Assembly: GCA_011523515.1 (NCBI GenBank)
Contig: WTGO01000054.1
Span: 1 to 64,000, forward strand
Direction: 5' to 3'
Length of the DNA: 64,000 bases
Origin: Chloroflexota bacterium
GTDB lineage: Bacteria; Chloroflexota; Anaerolineae; Aggregatilineales; Phototrophicaceae
The notes beneath the pieces were generated by a model. That model was not told the origin of the DNA. It searched no databases and was given only the letters and a program-made list of their open reading frames with translations. A program made the position numbers and the translations under genes. Positions 19,047 through 28,336 of this stretch are shown piece after piece. How positions within the stretch are numbered: the first letter of the stretch is position 1; every line of letters begins with the position of its first letter.

Positions 19047-20675
19047 GTGACCAAAGTAGCGTCTGTAAACGAGGTACGTGAGATTGAAGCCGCGGCTGAC
19101 CGCTCGCTGTTGAGTTACGCGCAAATGATGATCCAGGCCGGGGTAGACGCCAGCGCGCAGCTGCAGTCCAGCGTCGCGATCACGTCGAAGACCACGATCC
19201 TGTTCCTGATTGGGAAAGGCAATAATGGCGGCGACGGCTTGGTCATGGCGCATGACCTGGCGCGGCATACAAGGGCGGATGTTCGCCTCTATCTCCTCAC
19301 TGAACGGGACATAAGGGATATTCCGCTTCCAGACCTGGCGGACGAGGATCTCCCTACCGCAGTATTTGCCAGTGACCGCGACAAGCTCCAGCTTGCGCAG
19401 TGGGCGCGCGAGGCAGACGTCATTGTTGACGCCATCTTTGGCATCGGCGCGCGCTTGCCGCTGCGAGGCAGCGCGGCTGAATTGCTCAATTGCGTGCGCG
19501 ATTGCTTGCCACGGATGTCGGCAAAAGTGCAGCTGAGCGCTGTGCGCCCGACGCGGCCTGAGCCGAGGCATGCTGATAGCAGACCATTTATTTTTGCCGT
19601 TGACTGTCCCAGCGGAATCGACTGCGACAGTGGCAGAGCCGACCCGGCTGCGCTGGCAGCGGACCTCACGATGACATTCATCGCGGCCAAAAGGGGATAT
19701 TTCGTCTTCCCCGCTGCCGGTCTCGTGGGCGAATTGGCTATTTCGCGGATAGGGCTACCGCATGACTTTGGGGCGCTGAAGCGGCTGTCCGCGTCTGTTG
19801 TCGATGGCGCGCTGGCTGCCTCGCTTCTGCCGCCGCGCCCATTGGATGGGCATAAAGGCAGCTTCGGCAAGGTCATGCTGGCGGTTGGCTCGTCCAACTA
19901 CATTGGCGCCGCCGCGCTGGCCGGCGAATCCGCCTGCCGCTCAGGCGCCGGGCTGGTCACGATTGCCGCCACTCGCCAGGTCATCGGCATGGTGGCGAGC
20001 GGGCTGCGCGAGCCTACCTGGCTGCCGCTGGCTGAAACCGACGGCGCTATAAACGAATCCGCCAGCGCAACGCTGACCGAGGCGGCGGCGGCGTATAACG
20101 CGCTGTTGATCGGCTGCGGCCTGGGATTGCATGCGTCCACGCGCGGATTCGTCTGGCGACTCCTACAGGACGATGCGCTGCCGCCGCTGATCATCGACGC
20201 CGATGCGCTCAATTCGCTGAGCGCTAGGTCGGAGTGGTGGCGGCCCCTGCCGGAAGACACGATCATCACACCCCATAGCGGCGAGATGGCGCGGCTGACC
20301 GGGCGTTCGATGACAGAGATCAACTCCGATCGCTGGAAAGTCGCGCGGCAATACGCTGAGGCATGGGGGCTGGTCGTAGTGCTCAAAGGCGCACACACGA
20401 TCGTTGCCGCTGCGGACGGCCGGACGAGCGTCATTCCCTTCAAGACCGATGCGCTGGCTACGGCGGGCACGGGCGATGTATTGGCGGGCCTGATAGCCGG
20501 GCTGCGCGCGCAGGGCGGCAATGCCTACGACAGCGCGCGACTGGGCGCCTATGGTCATGCGCTGGCCGGAACGATCGCCGCTGATAGCGTCAGGAGCAGT
20601 CGCAGTGTCATCGCCGGCGACCTGCTCGCCGCCATTGGGCCAGCCTTTCATCAGCTCGAACGCAACTCGCCTTGA
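19047..20675 (+). CDS. nnr: Bifunctional NAD(P)HX epimerase / dehydratase
   Basis: This enzyme repairs hydrated NADH and NADPH. The N-terminal epimerase domain (about residues 1-215) has LIGKGNNGGDGLVMAHDL and FAVDCPSGIDCDSG. The C-terminal ADP- or ATP-dependent dehydratase domain (about 235-540) has GHKGSFGKVMLAVGSSNYIG, IIDADALNSLS, TPHSGEMARLTG, VVLKGAHTIVA and TAGTGDVLAGLIAGLRAQG. GTG at 19047 is preferred because AGGGGA lies four bases upstream; a GTG at 18996 would add a polar leader. Total 542 residues. Its end overlaps the convergent small membrane gene by 25 bases. Confidence 0.93.
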   Translation: MTKVASVNEVREIEAAADRSLLSYAQMMIQAGVDASAQLQSSVAITSKTTILFLIGKGNNGGDGLVMAHDLARHTRADVRLYLLTERDIRDIPLPDLADEDLPTAVFASDRDKLQLAQWAREADVIVDAIFGIGARLPLRGSAAELLNCVRDCLPRMSAKVQLSAVRPTRPEPRHADSRPFIFAVDCPSGIDCDSGRADPAALAADLTMTFIAAKRGYFVFPAAGLVGELAISRIGLPHDFGALKRLSASVVDGALAASLLPPRPLDGHKGSFGKVMLAVGSSNYIGAAALAGESACRSGAGLVTIAATRQVIGMVASGLREPTWLPLAETDGAINESASATLTEAAAAYNALLIGCGLGLHASTRGFVWRLLQDDALPPLIIDADALNSLSARSEWWRPLPEDTIITPHSGEMARLTGRSMTEINSDRWKVARQYAEAWGLVVVLKGAHTIVAAADGRTSVIPFKTDALATAGTGDVLAGLIAGLRAQGGNAYDSARLGAYGHALAGTIAADSVRSSRSVIAGDLLAAIGPAFHQLERNSP

Positions 20676-20884
20676 GCCCGCCGCCGGGCTTTGGCTTGCT
20701 GTTTGGCGTCTTGAATGGCGGCCTTGGCCTTCAGCTCGGCGCTGGCGGCGCCAAATTGCGTTAAATCTCGCCGCCGCACCTGCCCGCGCTTGCTGATATG
20801 CAGCAAGGTATATATTGCGCCGAGAATCATGCCCAGCACGATGCCGGCGAAGGTCGCGTTCTCGCTAAGCCTGGGCGGTCTCAT
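20651..20884 (-). CDS. Small membrane protein with basic C-terminal tail
   Basis: A 77-residue protein with one membrane segment (FAGIVLGMILGAIYTLLHI, about residues 11-29) and a tail very rich in Lys, Arg, Gln and Ala, resembling YtxH-like proteins. ATG at 20884 lies inside the end of the upstream gene and fits translational coupling; a longer frame from 20926 is less likely. The role is unknown. Its last 25 bases overlap the end of the NAD(P)HX repair gene on the other strand. Confidence 0.65.
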   Translation of the reverse strand: MRPPRLSENATFAGIVLGMILGAIYTLLHISKRGQVRRRDLTQFGAASAELKAKAAIQDAKQQAKARRRAQGELRSS

Positions 20885-21383
20885 CAGGCTCGGCCGATTT
20901 GGAGTCGCGTTCGTCCGGCATGGCAATCCCGCGCAGCAGAATCAGCTCGCGCAGAAAGGCCAGGAGGCCGGCCATAAAACTCTTGATTTGAATGACGGGA
21001 TCGACCGCATTGGTATTGATAAATTGCGCGGTCGCTTTGCCGAGACGCGTCGTCTCACGCGCATTATCCAGAATCGGCTTGACTTCCGACCTTAACATGA
21101 TGAGGAAGCCAGCCATTTGCAACAGCAGCACCGTGACCGCGGCGATGATCAGCAGTGATTCGAGCAGGAGCGCGACAAGCAGTACATCGCGGAAAATCTG
21201 GATTACTGGCGCCCAAGTATCGGCAGCGGTCAAGGCCGCGACCAGCGCGCCAACCATGAGCAGTACGATAAGGAGGAGACCCGCGATCGCCGTAAACTTG
21301 ATCAGCCGGCCGATCTTGATTCCGCTCGACTCGCGTTCCGGCGCAGACGCGGGTTGGCTGCCGCCTGACTCACCTTCAGTCAT
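20865..21383 (-). CDS. Hypothetical two-pass membrane protein
   Basis: A 172-residue protein. A Ser/Glu-rich N-terminus of about 22 residues is followed by two long hydrophobic segments (about residues 31-52 and 66-96) and an amphipathic C-terminus. I do not recognise the family. It begins three bases after the stop of the upstream small membrane gene and overlaps the next by 20 bases, so the three leftward genes at 20651-21665 are one unit. A role at the membrane is all that the sequence supports. Confidence 0.65.
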   Translation of the reverse strand: MTEGESGGSQPASAPERESSGIKIGRLIKFTAIAGLLLIVLLMVGALVAALTAADTWAPVIQIFRDVLLVALLLESLLIIAAVTVLLLQMAGFLIMLRSEVKPILDNARETTRLGKATAQFINTNAVDPVIQIKSFMAGLLAFLRELILLRGIAMPDERDSKSAEPDETAQA

Positions 21384-21386
21384 GGT

Positions 21387-21665
21387 CTAGCGCCGCGAAA
21401 CCGGTGTGGTCGGATCGGCAGTCAATACATGGGCAAAGATCAGCAATCCGATGGCGCCTGCGGAGGCCGGCAATAGATGCACGACGCCGATCTTAAGCAG
21501 CGTCACACCGAGGTAGCCGCCGATGTACTGGCCCAGCAAGAAGCCGAGCCAGCCGGTGACGATGAAAAGCACCATGCGCCGCGCATTGCCGCCCATAATC
21601 ACATGGAAAGCCAAGCCAAACATCGTGGCGATAACAAAGGCAAAAATGAAGATAGGATTGAGCAT
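21387..21665 (-). CDS. Small multi-pass membrane protein
   Basis: A 92-residue, very hydrophobic protein with three predicted membrane segments (about residues 3-24, 29-50 and 56-80). The Gly-rich middle (GWLGFLLGQYIGGYLG) is a helix-packing pattern. It is the first gene of a three-gene leftward unit that diverges from the SRPBCC gene. Family and role are unknown. Confidence 0.65.
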   Translation of the reverse strand: MLNPIFIFAFVIATMFGLAFHVIMGGNARRMVLFIVTGWLGFLLGQYIGGYLGVTLLKIGVVHLLPASAGAIGLLIFAHVLTADPTTPVSRR

Positions 21666-21670
21666 TGCTT

Positions 21671-21698
21671 TTGCGATTCAGTTTTCCGGTGGTAAAAT
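21671..21698 (+). promoter_or_regulatory. Candidate promoter of the SRPBCC gene
   Basis: TTGCGA (21671-21676) and TAAAAT (21693-21698) are 16 bases apart in the 88-base divergent space. The start would fall near 21705. Confidence 0.45.
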
Positions 21699-21753
21699 CT
21701 AAGGGCAGTGTAGCATAAAGCGTGAATCCAGTCACGCCATAGCGGCAAAAGCC

Positions 21754-22929
21754 ATGAACGTCATTGACCTTGAAATCCTGATTCCAGCGTCGCCGGAATT
21801 CATTTGGCGTTTTCTGGGCGATCCGTCGGCACTGCCGCGGTGGCAAGAGGATGTGACATCAGTTTCCTTCCTCTCAACGCAAAGAGAGGGACAGGGCACG
21901 CGTTGGCGCGCGTCGTCGGAAAAGTCAAACGATATTGTCGTACAAGTCAGCGCTTGGTACGACACGCTCGGCTATGAGTACAAGCTGATGGACGGCGCCA
22001 AATTCGCGGAGAATCAGGGGCGCGTCCGCCTGCACGAGGTGCCTGACGGCACCTTGGTGCGCTGGACGTTTCAATACGAATTGGGCGGAGTCTTGGGCGG
22101 ATTGCGCAACACCATGCGCTTGAAGCGCAGCACCACTAATCAACTGCAAGCCAGCCTGCGCAACTTACATCAGCTGATCATGCAAGAATCCGGCGGAATT
22201 TCCACGCATGAAGCCAAGGCCAGCGTGCGCGAGGCGCCGGATGTCGACGAGCGAATCAGCTACCAGCCCCGCCATCCCTCGTCGTTTCATGAAGCCGCGC
22301 CGGACGAGCTGCCGGAGGGCGACGACGAGACCGCCACCGACAAGCAGCCGGTTTCCTACGACGAGTATGATGCCGAGCCAGTTGCGTTTGTTCGCGACAC
22401 CGACACCAAGCCCAATCCTGTGGTGATTTCGACCGGAGATGACGAACGGCTGCCGCGCACGCCCGACCCCGCGCCGGACGATACCAAGCCGATACGCGTC
22501 ATTCCGCCGGTCACCGAGGCGCCGGCACTACCAGAGCCGCGCGCGCCTGAACCGCGCCTGCCCGCGCCGTTGGCAGAACCCGAGAGGCCCGTCGTTCCGG
22601 CCGTATCGCCACCCGAGCCAATGGCAATGCCGGCGGCGCCTGCGCTATCCAGCGAAGCGCGAGATACGGCAAATCTGAGCGTGTTTGAAGTCTTCGGCTT
22701 AAGAAAACCCAGCGAAGCTAGGTCCTGGCCTTCGGCGGTTGAACCCGCCCCCAGCGATGCGCGGGATGTGCCGGCGGCGATTCCATACCCGCGGCAGGAC
22801 GTTCCGGAAGCCAAGCCCAGTCTGGATTCGCCGCCAGATGCAGGAGATGCAATCGCCCGGCCAGGGCTGGTCATCGGATGGCGGCGACAATCACGCCGGC
22901 GCAAGACTGTGATTCGATCGCACAATTAA
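21754..22929 (+). CDS. SRPBCC-domain protein with a Pro-rich tail
   Basis: A 391-residue protein. Residues 1-145 form an SRPBCC (polyketide cyclase/START-like) ligand-binding domain: VIDLEILIPASPEFIWRFLG, then ALPRWQEDVTSVSF and LVRWTFQYELGGVLGGL. The rest (about 150-370) is a low-complexity stretch rich in Pro, Glu, Ala and Asp, and ends in a short Arg/Lys tail (WRRQSRRRK). The domain may bind a hydrophobic ligand. The tail looks disordered and may mediate contacts with other proteins or the membrane. The family is clear; the role is not. Confidence 0.75.
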   Translation: MNVIDLEILIPASPEFIWRFLGDPSALPRWQEDVTSVSFLSTQREGQGTRWRASSEKSNDIVVQVSAWYDTLGYEYKLMDGAKFAENQGRVRLHEVPDGTLVRWTFQYELGGVLGGLRNTMRLKRSTTNQLQASLRNLHQLIMQESGGISTHEAKASVREAPDVDERISYQPRHPSSFHEAAPDELPEGDDETATDKQPVSYDEYDAEPVAFVRDTDTKPNPVVISTGDDERLPRTPDPAPDDTKPIRVIPPVTEAPALPEPRAPEPRLPAPLAEPERPVVPAVSPPEPMAMPAAPALSSEARDTANLSVFEVFGLRKPSEARSWPSAVEPAPSDARDVPAAIPYPRQDVPEAKPSLDSPPDAGDAIARPGLVIGWRRQSRRRKTVIRSHN

Positions 22930-23023
22930 GGGTTGGTTTGGCCCCATTTCGTTCGGAGCGCCTCCTGGCATTAGAAAACAAAATCGTCCTCATTGCGCGG
23001 ACGCCTCTCTGAATCAATCTTTG

Positions 23024-23096
23024 GGTGGACGAAGGGGCTCGAACCCTCAACCGCCTGAACCACAATCAGGTGCTCTGCCATTGAGCTACGCCCACC
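23024..23096 (-). tRNA. tRNA-His (anticodon GTG)
   Basis: The minus strand folds into a standard cloverleaf. The 7-bp acceptor pairs 23089-23095 with 23025-23031 with one G-U pair. The anticodon stem CCTGA/TCAGG encloses the loop TTGTGGT, giving anticodon GTG. The T loop contains GGTTCGAGCC. A G at position -1 (23096) faces C73, the identity element of histidine tRNAs. The CCA end is not encoded. It lies 20 bases downstream of the methyltransferase stop. Confidence 0.95.
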
Positions 23097-23116
23097 ACGG
23101 TCAACTGGTTATCATA

Positions 23117-23812
23117 TCACAGAGACGTTTCGGTTTCCAGACCCGGCTCAGGACTTAGCGCTGCGCGACCGGCAACCTTGGTCAGCACCGCAAGCTGAAC
23201 GGCACTGCCTGGAAGCGTGACGATCTCCGCTGCGACATCGAACGAGCGGCAGACAAACAGGTCGGCGAGGGCGCCCTGACTGAAGAGACCATCCCGCTGG
23301 CCGGTTAGGCGGTAAAGGCGGCGGATTGCTGCCCGCAGGACGCCTCCGCCGCTGAGCTGTCCAACCAGGGCGATGACCACGCGGCCGGACGGACGCAGTA
23401 AGCGCGCCAGCTCCGCCAAAACAAGCTCATTGAATATAAACGATGCCGGAAAGGTGCATACGATCGCCGCGAAAGTTCCCGATTTGCAAGGCAGCTGAAA
23501 GGCGTCGCCGCGAATGAGATTGGCAGGCAGGCCAGCGCGGCGCAGTTTACGGCTGGCCAAGGATCCCATGCGTGCCGATTGGTCGAGAGCCACCGTCTGG
23601 TAGCCCGCGCGAATCAAGTCGATCTGCAGATCCCCGGTGCCATGGGCCAATTCGAGCACCAACCCAGCGTCAGCCGCTGGCAGCATGTCCAGTGCCGCGC
23701 GCTGCCAATCGCGCCATTGCCCGAGCGAGACGGCGCAACTGACGCGATCGTAGATATAGGCAAATTCATTGTAGAGCAGGCGGAACAGAAGGCGCCAAAC
23801 CTTGTTCAGCAT
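23117..23812 (-). CDS. Class I SAM-dependent methyltransferase
   Basis: A 231-residue methyltransferase. The SAM-binding motif I is LVLELAHGTGDLQIDLIRAG near residue 50, with AHGTGD in place of the usual GxGxG. LDQSARM follows, and motif IV is AIVCTFPASFI. The arrangement is close to UbiE/methyltransferase-11 enzymes, and the substrate is unknown. Its start lies within the last seven bases of the phosphodiesterase gene, so the two are translationally coupled at the end of the suf transcript. Confidence 0.85.
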   Translation of the reverse strand: MLNKVWRLLFRLLYNEFAYIYDRVSCAVSLGQWRDWQRAALDMLPAADAGLVLELAHGTGDLQIDLIRAGYQTVALDQSARMGSLASRKLRRAGLPANLIRGDAFQLPCKSGTFAAIVCTFPASFIFNELVLAELARLLRPSGRVVIALVGQLSGGGVLRAAIRRLYRLTGQRDGLFSQGALADLFVCRSFDVAAEIVTLPGSAVQLAVLTKVAGRAALSPEPGLETETSL

Positions 23813-24570
23813 TGATTCAGCGCGCTAATCGTGTCCTGCGGACTGTCGGTGATGATGCCGTTGACACCCAGTTTCTTCAACGCGCAGGCGCGATCCGTAT
23901 CGTTGACCGTCCAGGCGTTGACCAGGAAGCCGGTGGCGCGCGCCCAGCGCATGTAGGCGGCGTCGATGCCGTCATGCCAGGGATGCCGCGCTTCGTGAGG
24001 AACCTCGTCCATCAGCGCGTCCAAGCCGACCGGGGCATGCAGATAGCCCATCATCACCTCTGGGGCAAGCGCGCGGAAGCGCTGCAATAGCCGCGCGTCA
24101 AAGGACGAGACAATCGTCTGTTCGGTCAAGCCATGACGCCGAATGCAGTCAGCAACGGCCGCTTCAAGGGCGGAGCTCTCGTCGAAACGCGACTTGAGCT
24201 CGACGTTGATGTAGAGCTTGCCCGCAAAGCCGGCGAAGACCTCGTCCAGAGTCGGGATGCGTTCTCGCGCGAACTCACCCGCGAACCAGCGGCCCGCGTC
24301 CAGCTGTTTCAGATCCGAGAGCGCAAGCGCGGAGACTTCACCGCGGCCGTCGGTTGTCCCGTCGACCGAGAAGTCGTGCACGACTACTATATGGCCGTCT
24401 CGGGACAGCTGCACATCCAGTTCGACGCCGTCGGCGCCTTGGTCCACCGCCAGTTGAAATGACGCCAGCGTATTTTGGGGCGCGTCGGCCATGGCGCCGC
24501 GATGCCCGAATATCAGGGTTCGGCTCGCAGCGTAAGCTTCACGGATTGAGAGACGGTTTTCAGTGGACAC
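23806..24570 (-). CDS. Glycerophosphodiester phosphodiesterase
   Basis: This enzyme hydrolyses deacylated phospholipid diesters to glycerol-3-phosphate and an alcohol. The 254 residues contain the catalytic motif LIFGHRGAMADAPQNTLASF near residue 19, GADGVELDVQLSRDGHIVVV (metal ligands) and a C-terminal VNAWTVND region. There is no signal peptide, so it acts in the cytosol. The GTG start at 24570 has a GAGGAGG site five bases upstream. It lies 14 bases after the Rieske gene and overlaps the methyltransferase by seven bases. Confidence 0.93.
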   Translation of the reverse strand: MSTENRLSIREAYAASRTLIFGHRGAMADAPQNTLASFQLAVDQGADGVELDVQLSRDGHIVVVHDFSVDGTTDGRGEVSALALSDLKQLDAGRWFAGEFARERIPTLDEVFAGFAGKLYINVELKSRFDESSALEAAVADCIRRHGLTEQTIVSSFDARLLQRFRALAPEVMMGYLHAPVGLDALMDEVPHEARHPWHDGIDAAYMRWARATGFLVNAWTVNDTDRACALKKLGVNGIITDSPQDTISALNQC

Positions 24571-24584
24571 AGAGGCCTCCTCGC

Positions 24585-24911
24585 CTAGATCAGGATCTGC
24601 ACGTTGCCGCCGTCAATACGCGCTTCAAACCACGGCACATCGACCTCAGCCGGACGGCGAGTTACAGCGCCATCGCGAACATCAAAGCGGGCGCCGTGGC
24701 GCGGGCACTCGATTTCAAAACCGACGAGTTTGCTGGGTTGGTCGCGCTCGTCGAAGGCCAGCACATTGCCATCGTGCGTGCACAGGTCTTCTATGGCATA
24801 AACGCTGCCGCCGATGTTGAAGACGGCGATCCATCGTCCATCCACTCCGAATACGTCCCGCTGGCCGGGCGACAGTTCGCTTTCCTGACAGAGCGTAATC
24901 CATTCAGACAT
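24585..24911 (-). CDS. Rieske [2Fe-2S] ferredoxin in the suf operon
   Basis: A 108-residue Rieske ferredoxin of the non-heme-iron-oxygenase ferredoxin type. Ligands: DLCTHDGN (Cys-x-His) and IECPRHGARFD (Cys-x2-His), 22 residues apart. It begins at ATG 24911, eight bases before the sufU stop at 24904-24906, so the two are coupled. A Rieske protein in suf operons is a recurring arrangement; its exact job is not known and may be electron supply for cluster assembly. Confidence 0.9.
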   Translation of the reverse strand: MSEWITLCQESELSPGQRDVFGVDGRWIAVFNIGGSVYAIEDLCTHDGNVLAFDERDQPSKLVGFEIECPRHGARFDVRDGAVTRRPAEVDVPWFEARIDGGNVQILI

Positions 24912-25323
24912 GGTCACTGTGGCCTGCTTCAATCAGGTTCCACTGTTCCAGGCCGATCTGGCCGTACGCGCCGACCACCAGCACCTTGAGCGGCAGCAGC
25001 GCGCATTTGACGCGGTTGATGCTGAGTGTGAGACCGATGCTATCGAGCAGGTCTTGCTTGTTGATCTGGCGCGCTTCTTGCAGCGTCAAGCCGAGCAATT
25101 GCTCGCCGAACATCGACGCCGAGGCTTGACTGATGGCGCAGCCTTCTCCATCCCAGCCCACCTCGGCGATAGCGCCGTCCGCCTCCAGCCGCAGCGTAAG
25201 CCGAAGGCGATCCCCGCAGAGGGGATTGCATTCCTCGTGGTCAAAGTCGTTGGGCGCGAGCAGTCCCCAATTGCGCAGATTACGCGCATGATCCAGGATG
25301 AGCTCGCGAAACATGTCTTCCAT
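24904..25323 (-). CDS. sufU: Fe-S cluster assembly protein SufU-like
   Basis: SufU accepts sulfur from the cysteine desulfurase SufS with the help of zinc. The 139-residue protein has ECNPLCGDRL, WDGEGCAISQASASM and RVKCALLPLKVL, which carry the three conserved Cys. The Asp of the zinc site is also present (LCGD). ATG at 25323 is preferred over 25368 because the product then begins MEDMFRELILDHARN like other SufU proteins; AAAGG lies a few bases before it. The usual neighbour sufS is missing here. Confidence 0.9.
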   Translation of the reverse strand: MEDMFRELILDHARNLRNWGLLAPNDFDHEECNPLCGDRLRLTLRLEADGAIAEVGWDGEGCAISQASASMFGEQLLGLTLQEARQINKQDLLDSIGLTLSINRVKCALLPLKVLVVGAYGQIGLEQWNLIEAGHSDHV

Positions 25324-25433
25324 AAGGACCTTTGCGTCGGCGCCGCTGTTAAGCAGAAGGCGCACCATTTTGATGCGCCTTGCATTCTAGCATTTACTCG
25401 GCTGGCGTCGCAATCCAAGCTCAGGTCATTTGC

Positions 25434-26768
25434 TCAGGCAATGATTTTCGCTTCAATCTCATCCATCAGGCGCTGCCGCACTCGTTCAAAGGGGATGCGC
25501 TGCAGCAGTTCGTCGAAGAAGCCCTCGATGATCATCAGCTGCGCCTGCGGCCGTGTGATGCCGCGGCTCATTAGATAATAGATGGGCTCTTCTTCGAGAG
25601 TGCCGAATGTGGCGGCGTGTGAACAGGCGACATCATCCGCCTCAATCTCCAGCCCCGGAATGCTGTCCATGCGCGCTTCGTCGCTGAGCATCAAATTGCG
25701 GCAGACCTGGTAGCCGTCGATTTGCTGCATCTTGGGCAAGGACTTGATCATGCCCTGCCAGAGCGTGCGGGCATTGTCGCGCGCGGCGCCCTTGAAGAGC
25801 AGGTCGGTATTTGTCAGCGGCGCATTGTGGTTCTGCTGCGTATCTAGATCGAAGAATTGGCCGCGGTCGGCGAAGAAGAAGCCGCTCACGCGCGCATTGG
25901 CGCCGGCGCCCACGGTATCGACTTCGATGAAGGCTTTGGTGAGCCGGCTGCCCATCACGCCGTTGACCCAATCCAACTGCGCGTCGCGGCCGACGACGCC
26001 GCGCTGATGGCTGAATTCGAAGGTCTCCCGATTCCAGTCTTGCAGCGAGACGTAACGCAGGTTGCCGGCGGCGCCAACGATGAGTTCGGTGGCGCCGATA
26101 TATGCCGACTGCCGCGCGCGGTCTTGCGATGCGTATTCGACTTGCATGGTCGCCTGGGCATTTTCGTCCAGCACGACCAGGACATGGCCCAGTCCGGCGC
26201 CGGCCGCCGTGTTGTAACAAACGACATGCAGCGGCAATTCGGCAGCTGTGTTGCGCGGCACATGAACGAAGACGCCGTAGTCCCAGAGCGCGGCGTGCAG
26301 AGCGGCGAATTTGCCGTCGGCGGGCGTCACGGCGCGGGTCATAAAGTGCGCCTTGACCAGGTCTTCGCGCTCGCGCACGGCCGTGCGCAAGTCGGTAAAG
26401 ATCACGCCTTGCCGCGCCAATTGATCAGCGAGTTCGTGGCTGACGACCTTGCCGTCGACGAATACGAGCAGACCACCCTGCTCCGCGCCGGTCAGCGGCT
26501 CCAGGTTTTTTACGGGAACGGAGCGGGCATCGACGCCGTTGGCGTTGATCAGCCTATCGGCTTCATCCCAGCGAATATGGCGATAGTCGGTGCGGCGCCA
26601 CTCTTCTTCCATATAGGGCATGGGCAACGCTTGATACTGCGCCCAGGCTTCGAGACGGCGCTCGCGCAGCCAGTCGGGTTCGTCGTGGTCTCGGCTGATC
26701 GCCTCGACCTGTTCGATGGTGTAGCTCGGCGCTTGCGGAAGCGACGATCGTCTGCGTACAACTGCCAA
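25434..26768 (-). CDS. sufD: Fe-S cluster assembly protein SufD
   Basis: SufD forms the SufBC2D scaffold for Fe-S cluster assembly in the cytosol. The 444 residues contain an N-terminal helical region and the beta-helix core with GANARVSGFFFADRGQFFDL and AAFGT-like segments near the end (CSHAATFGTLEEEPIYYLMS RG pattern). The TTG start at 26768 has AAGGAG seven bases upstream. It lies 101 bases downstream of sufB, and the gap carries a palindromic repeat. sufU follows after 110 bases. Confidence 0.95.
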   Translation of the reverse strand: MAVVRRRSSLPQAPSYTIEQVEAISRDHDEPDWLRERRLEAWAQYQALPMPYMEEEWRRTDYRHIRWDEADRLINANGVDARSVPVKNLEPLTGAEQGGLLVFVDGKVVSHELADQLARQGVIFTDLRTAVREREDLVKAHFMTRAVTPADGKFAALHAALWDYGVFVHVPRNTAAELPLHVVCYNTAAGAGLGHVLVVLDENAQATMQVEYASQDRARQSAYIGATELIVGAAGNLRYVSLQDWNRETFEFSHQRGVVGRDAQLDWVNGVMGSRLTKAFIEVDTVGAGANARVSGFFFADRGQFFDLDTQQNHNAPLTNTDLLFKGAARDNARTLWQGMIKSLPKMQQIDGYQVCRNLMLSDEARMDSIPGLEIEADDVACSHAATFGTLEEEPIYYLMSRGITRPQAQLMIIEGFFDELLQRIPFERVRQRLMDEIEAKIIA

Positions 26769-26826
26769 TTTGCTGCTCCTTCTATGGGCAATACATCAGA
26801 TCGCCCACGCATGTTTGCTGGATCGC

Positions 26827-26852
26827 GGGCGCCCCACCGGGTCGCCCCTACA
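26827..26852. repeat. Palindromic dispersed repeat between sufB and sufD
   Basis: GGGCGCCC, a short loop and GGGTCGCCCCTACAA form a hairpin of the same family as 1970-1994. Inside a presumed polycistronic message it could act as a processing or stability hairpin. Confidence 0.6.
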
Positions 26853-26869
26853 AGACAATTGGCGGCGGG

Positions 26870-28318
26870 TTAGCCGATGGAGCCTTCCAGCTGAATTTGT
26901 ATCAGCCGGTTGAGCTCAAGCGCGTATTCCATCGGCAATTCCTTGACCAGCGGCTCCAGGAAACCGTTGACGATCATGGCATTGGCTTCGTCTTCGCCGA
27001 TGCCGCGGCTCATTAGATAGAAGAGCTGATCTTCACCAACTTTGCTGACCGACGCCTCATGGCCCATGGTTACATTTTTGGCGTCGATCTCGATCGTCGG
27101 ATAGGTGTCCGAACGGCTAAAGTCATCAAGGAGCAAGGCGTCACAGACCACGTTGCTTTTGCTGTGATGCGCCGCTTCGTCGATCTTGAGCAGGCCGCGG
27201 TAGCTGGCTCGGCCGCCATCCTTGCTGATCGACTTGCTGATGATTTGGCTGGTGGTATTCGGCGCCAAGTGGGTGATCTTGGCGCCCGCGTCCTGGTGCT
27301 GGCCGTCGCCGGCAAAGGCGATCGAGAGCACCTCGCCGTGCGCGCCCTCACCGCGCAATATCACCGCCGGATACTTCATCGTCAGGCGACTGCCCAGGTT
27401 GCCGTCCACCCATTCCATAGTCGCGCCTTCTTCGGCGACGGCGCGCTTCGTCACCAGGTTGTAGACGTTATTGGACCAATTCTGGATGGTGGTATAGCGG
27501 CAGCGGCCGCCTTTCTTGACTATGATTTCGACGACGGCGCTGTGCAGGCTGTCCGAGCTGTAGATGGGCGCTGTGCAGCCTTCGACATAGTGAACGTAGG
27601 CGTCTTCATCGACGATGATCAGCGTGCGCTCAAACTGGCCCATATTCTGCGTGTTGATGCGGAAATAGGCTTGCAGCGGCATCTCGACATGCACGCCCGG
27701 CGGCACATATATGAAACTGCCGCCCGACCAGACTGATGTATTGAGCGCGGCGAATTTGTTGTCGTTAGACGGGATAACCGTACCGAAATATTCCTGGACG
27801 ATTTCAGGGTGCTCGCGCAACCCCGAATCCATATCCAGAAAGATTACGCCCTGCTCTTCCAGGCTGTCCTGAATCTTGTGATAGACAGACTCGCTGTCGT
27901 ATTGCGCCGAAACGCCATGCAGAAATTTCTGCTCTGCTTCGGGAATACCCAGCTTGTCAAAGGTGTCTTTGATATCTTGCGGCACCTCGTCCCAGTCGTC
28001 TTCGGACTTGTCCGTCGCGCGGACGTAGTAGTAGATATCGTCGTAGTCGATGCGGTTAAGGTCGCCGCCCCATTGCGGAGTCGGCTTGTCCATGAAGATG
28101 TCAAAGGCCTCGACGCGCCGATCGGTCATCCATTGCGGCTCGTCCTTCATGCCGCTGATCTGGCGGACGATGTCCTCGTTGATGCCCTTCTGGCTCTTGA
28201 AGGTGTAGTCGACATCGGCGTCATGAAAGCCGTACTTTTCGGCATAGCTCAGGCCGACTTCCTTCAAGGCTTCTTCTTCGTGCGTCAGCTGCTTTTCGCT
28301 CTGAATCGCGTCAACCAT
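26870..28318 (-). CDS. sufB: Fe-S cluster assembly protein SufB
   Basis: SufB is the main scaffold of the SufBC2D complex. The 482-residue length is typical. Motifs include [59 protein letters not shown] and the C-terminal [23 protein letters not shown] at 28318 is preceded by GAGGAAC. It starts 18 bases after sufC on the same strand. Confidence 0.97.
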   Translation of the reverse strand: MVDAIQSEKQLTHEEEALKEVGLSYAEKYGFHDADVDYTFKSQKGINEDIVRQISGMKDEPQWMTDRRVEAFDIFMDKPTPQWGGDLNRIDYDDIYYYVRATDKSEDDWDEVPQDIKDTFDKLGIPEAEQKFLHGVSAQYDSESVYHKIQDSLEEQGVIFLDMDSGLREHPEIVQEYFGTVIPSNDNKFAALNTSVWSGGSFIYVPPGVHVEMPLQAYFRINTQNMGQFERTLIIVDEDAYVHYVEGCTAPIYSSDSLHSAVVEIIVKKGGRCRYTTIQNWSNNVYNLVTKRAVAEEGATMEWVDGNLGSRLTMKYPAVILRGEGAHGEVLSIAFAGDGQHQDAGAKITHLAPNTTSQIISKSISKDGGRASYRGLLKIDEAAHHSKSNVVCDALLLDDFSRSDTYPTIEIDAKNVTMGHEASVSKVGEDQLFYLMSRGIGEDEANAMIVNGFLEPLVKELPMEYALELNRLIQIQLEGSIG

Positions 28319-28336
28319 GATTCGTTCCTCTTCCGC

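Noticed and set aside
23024-23096. An inverted repeat reading of the region after the methyltransferase as a terminator
   Set aside because: The stem is the acceptor and arms of a complete tRNA-His.
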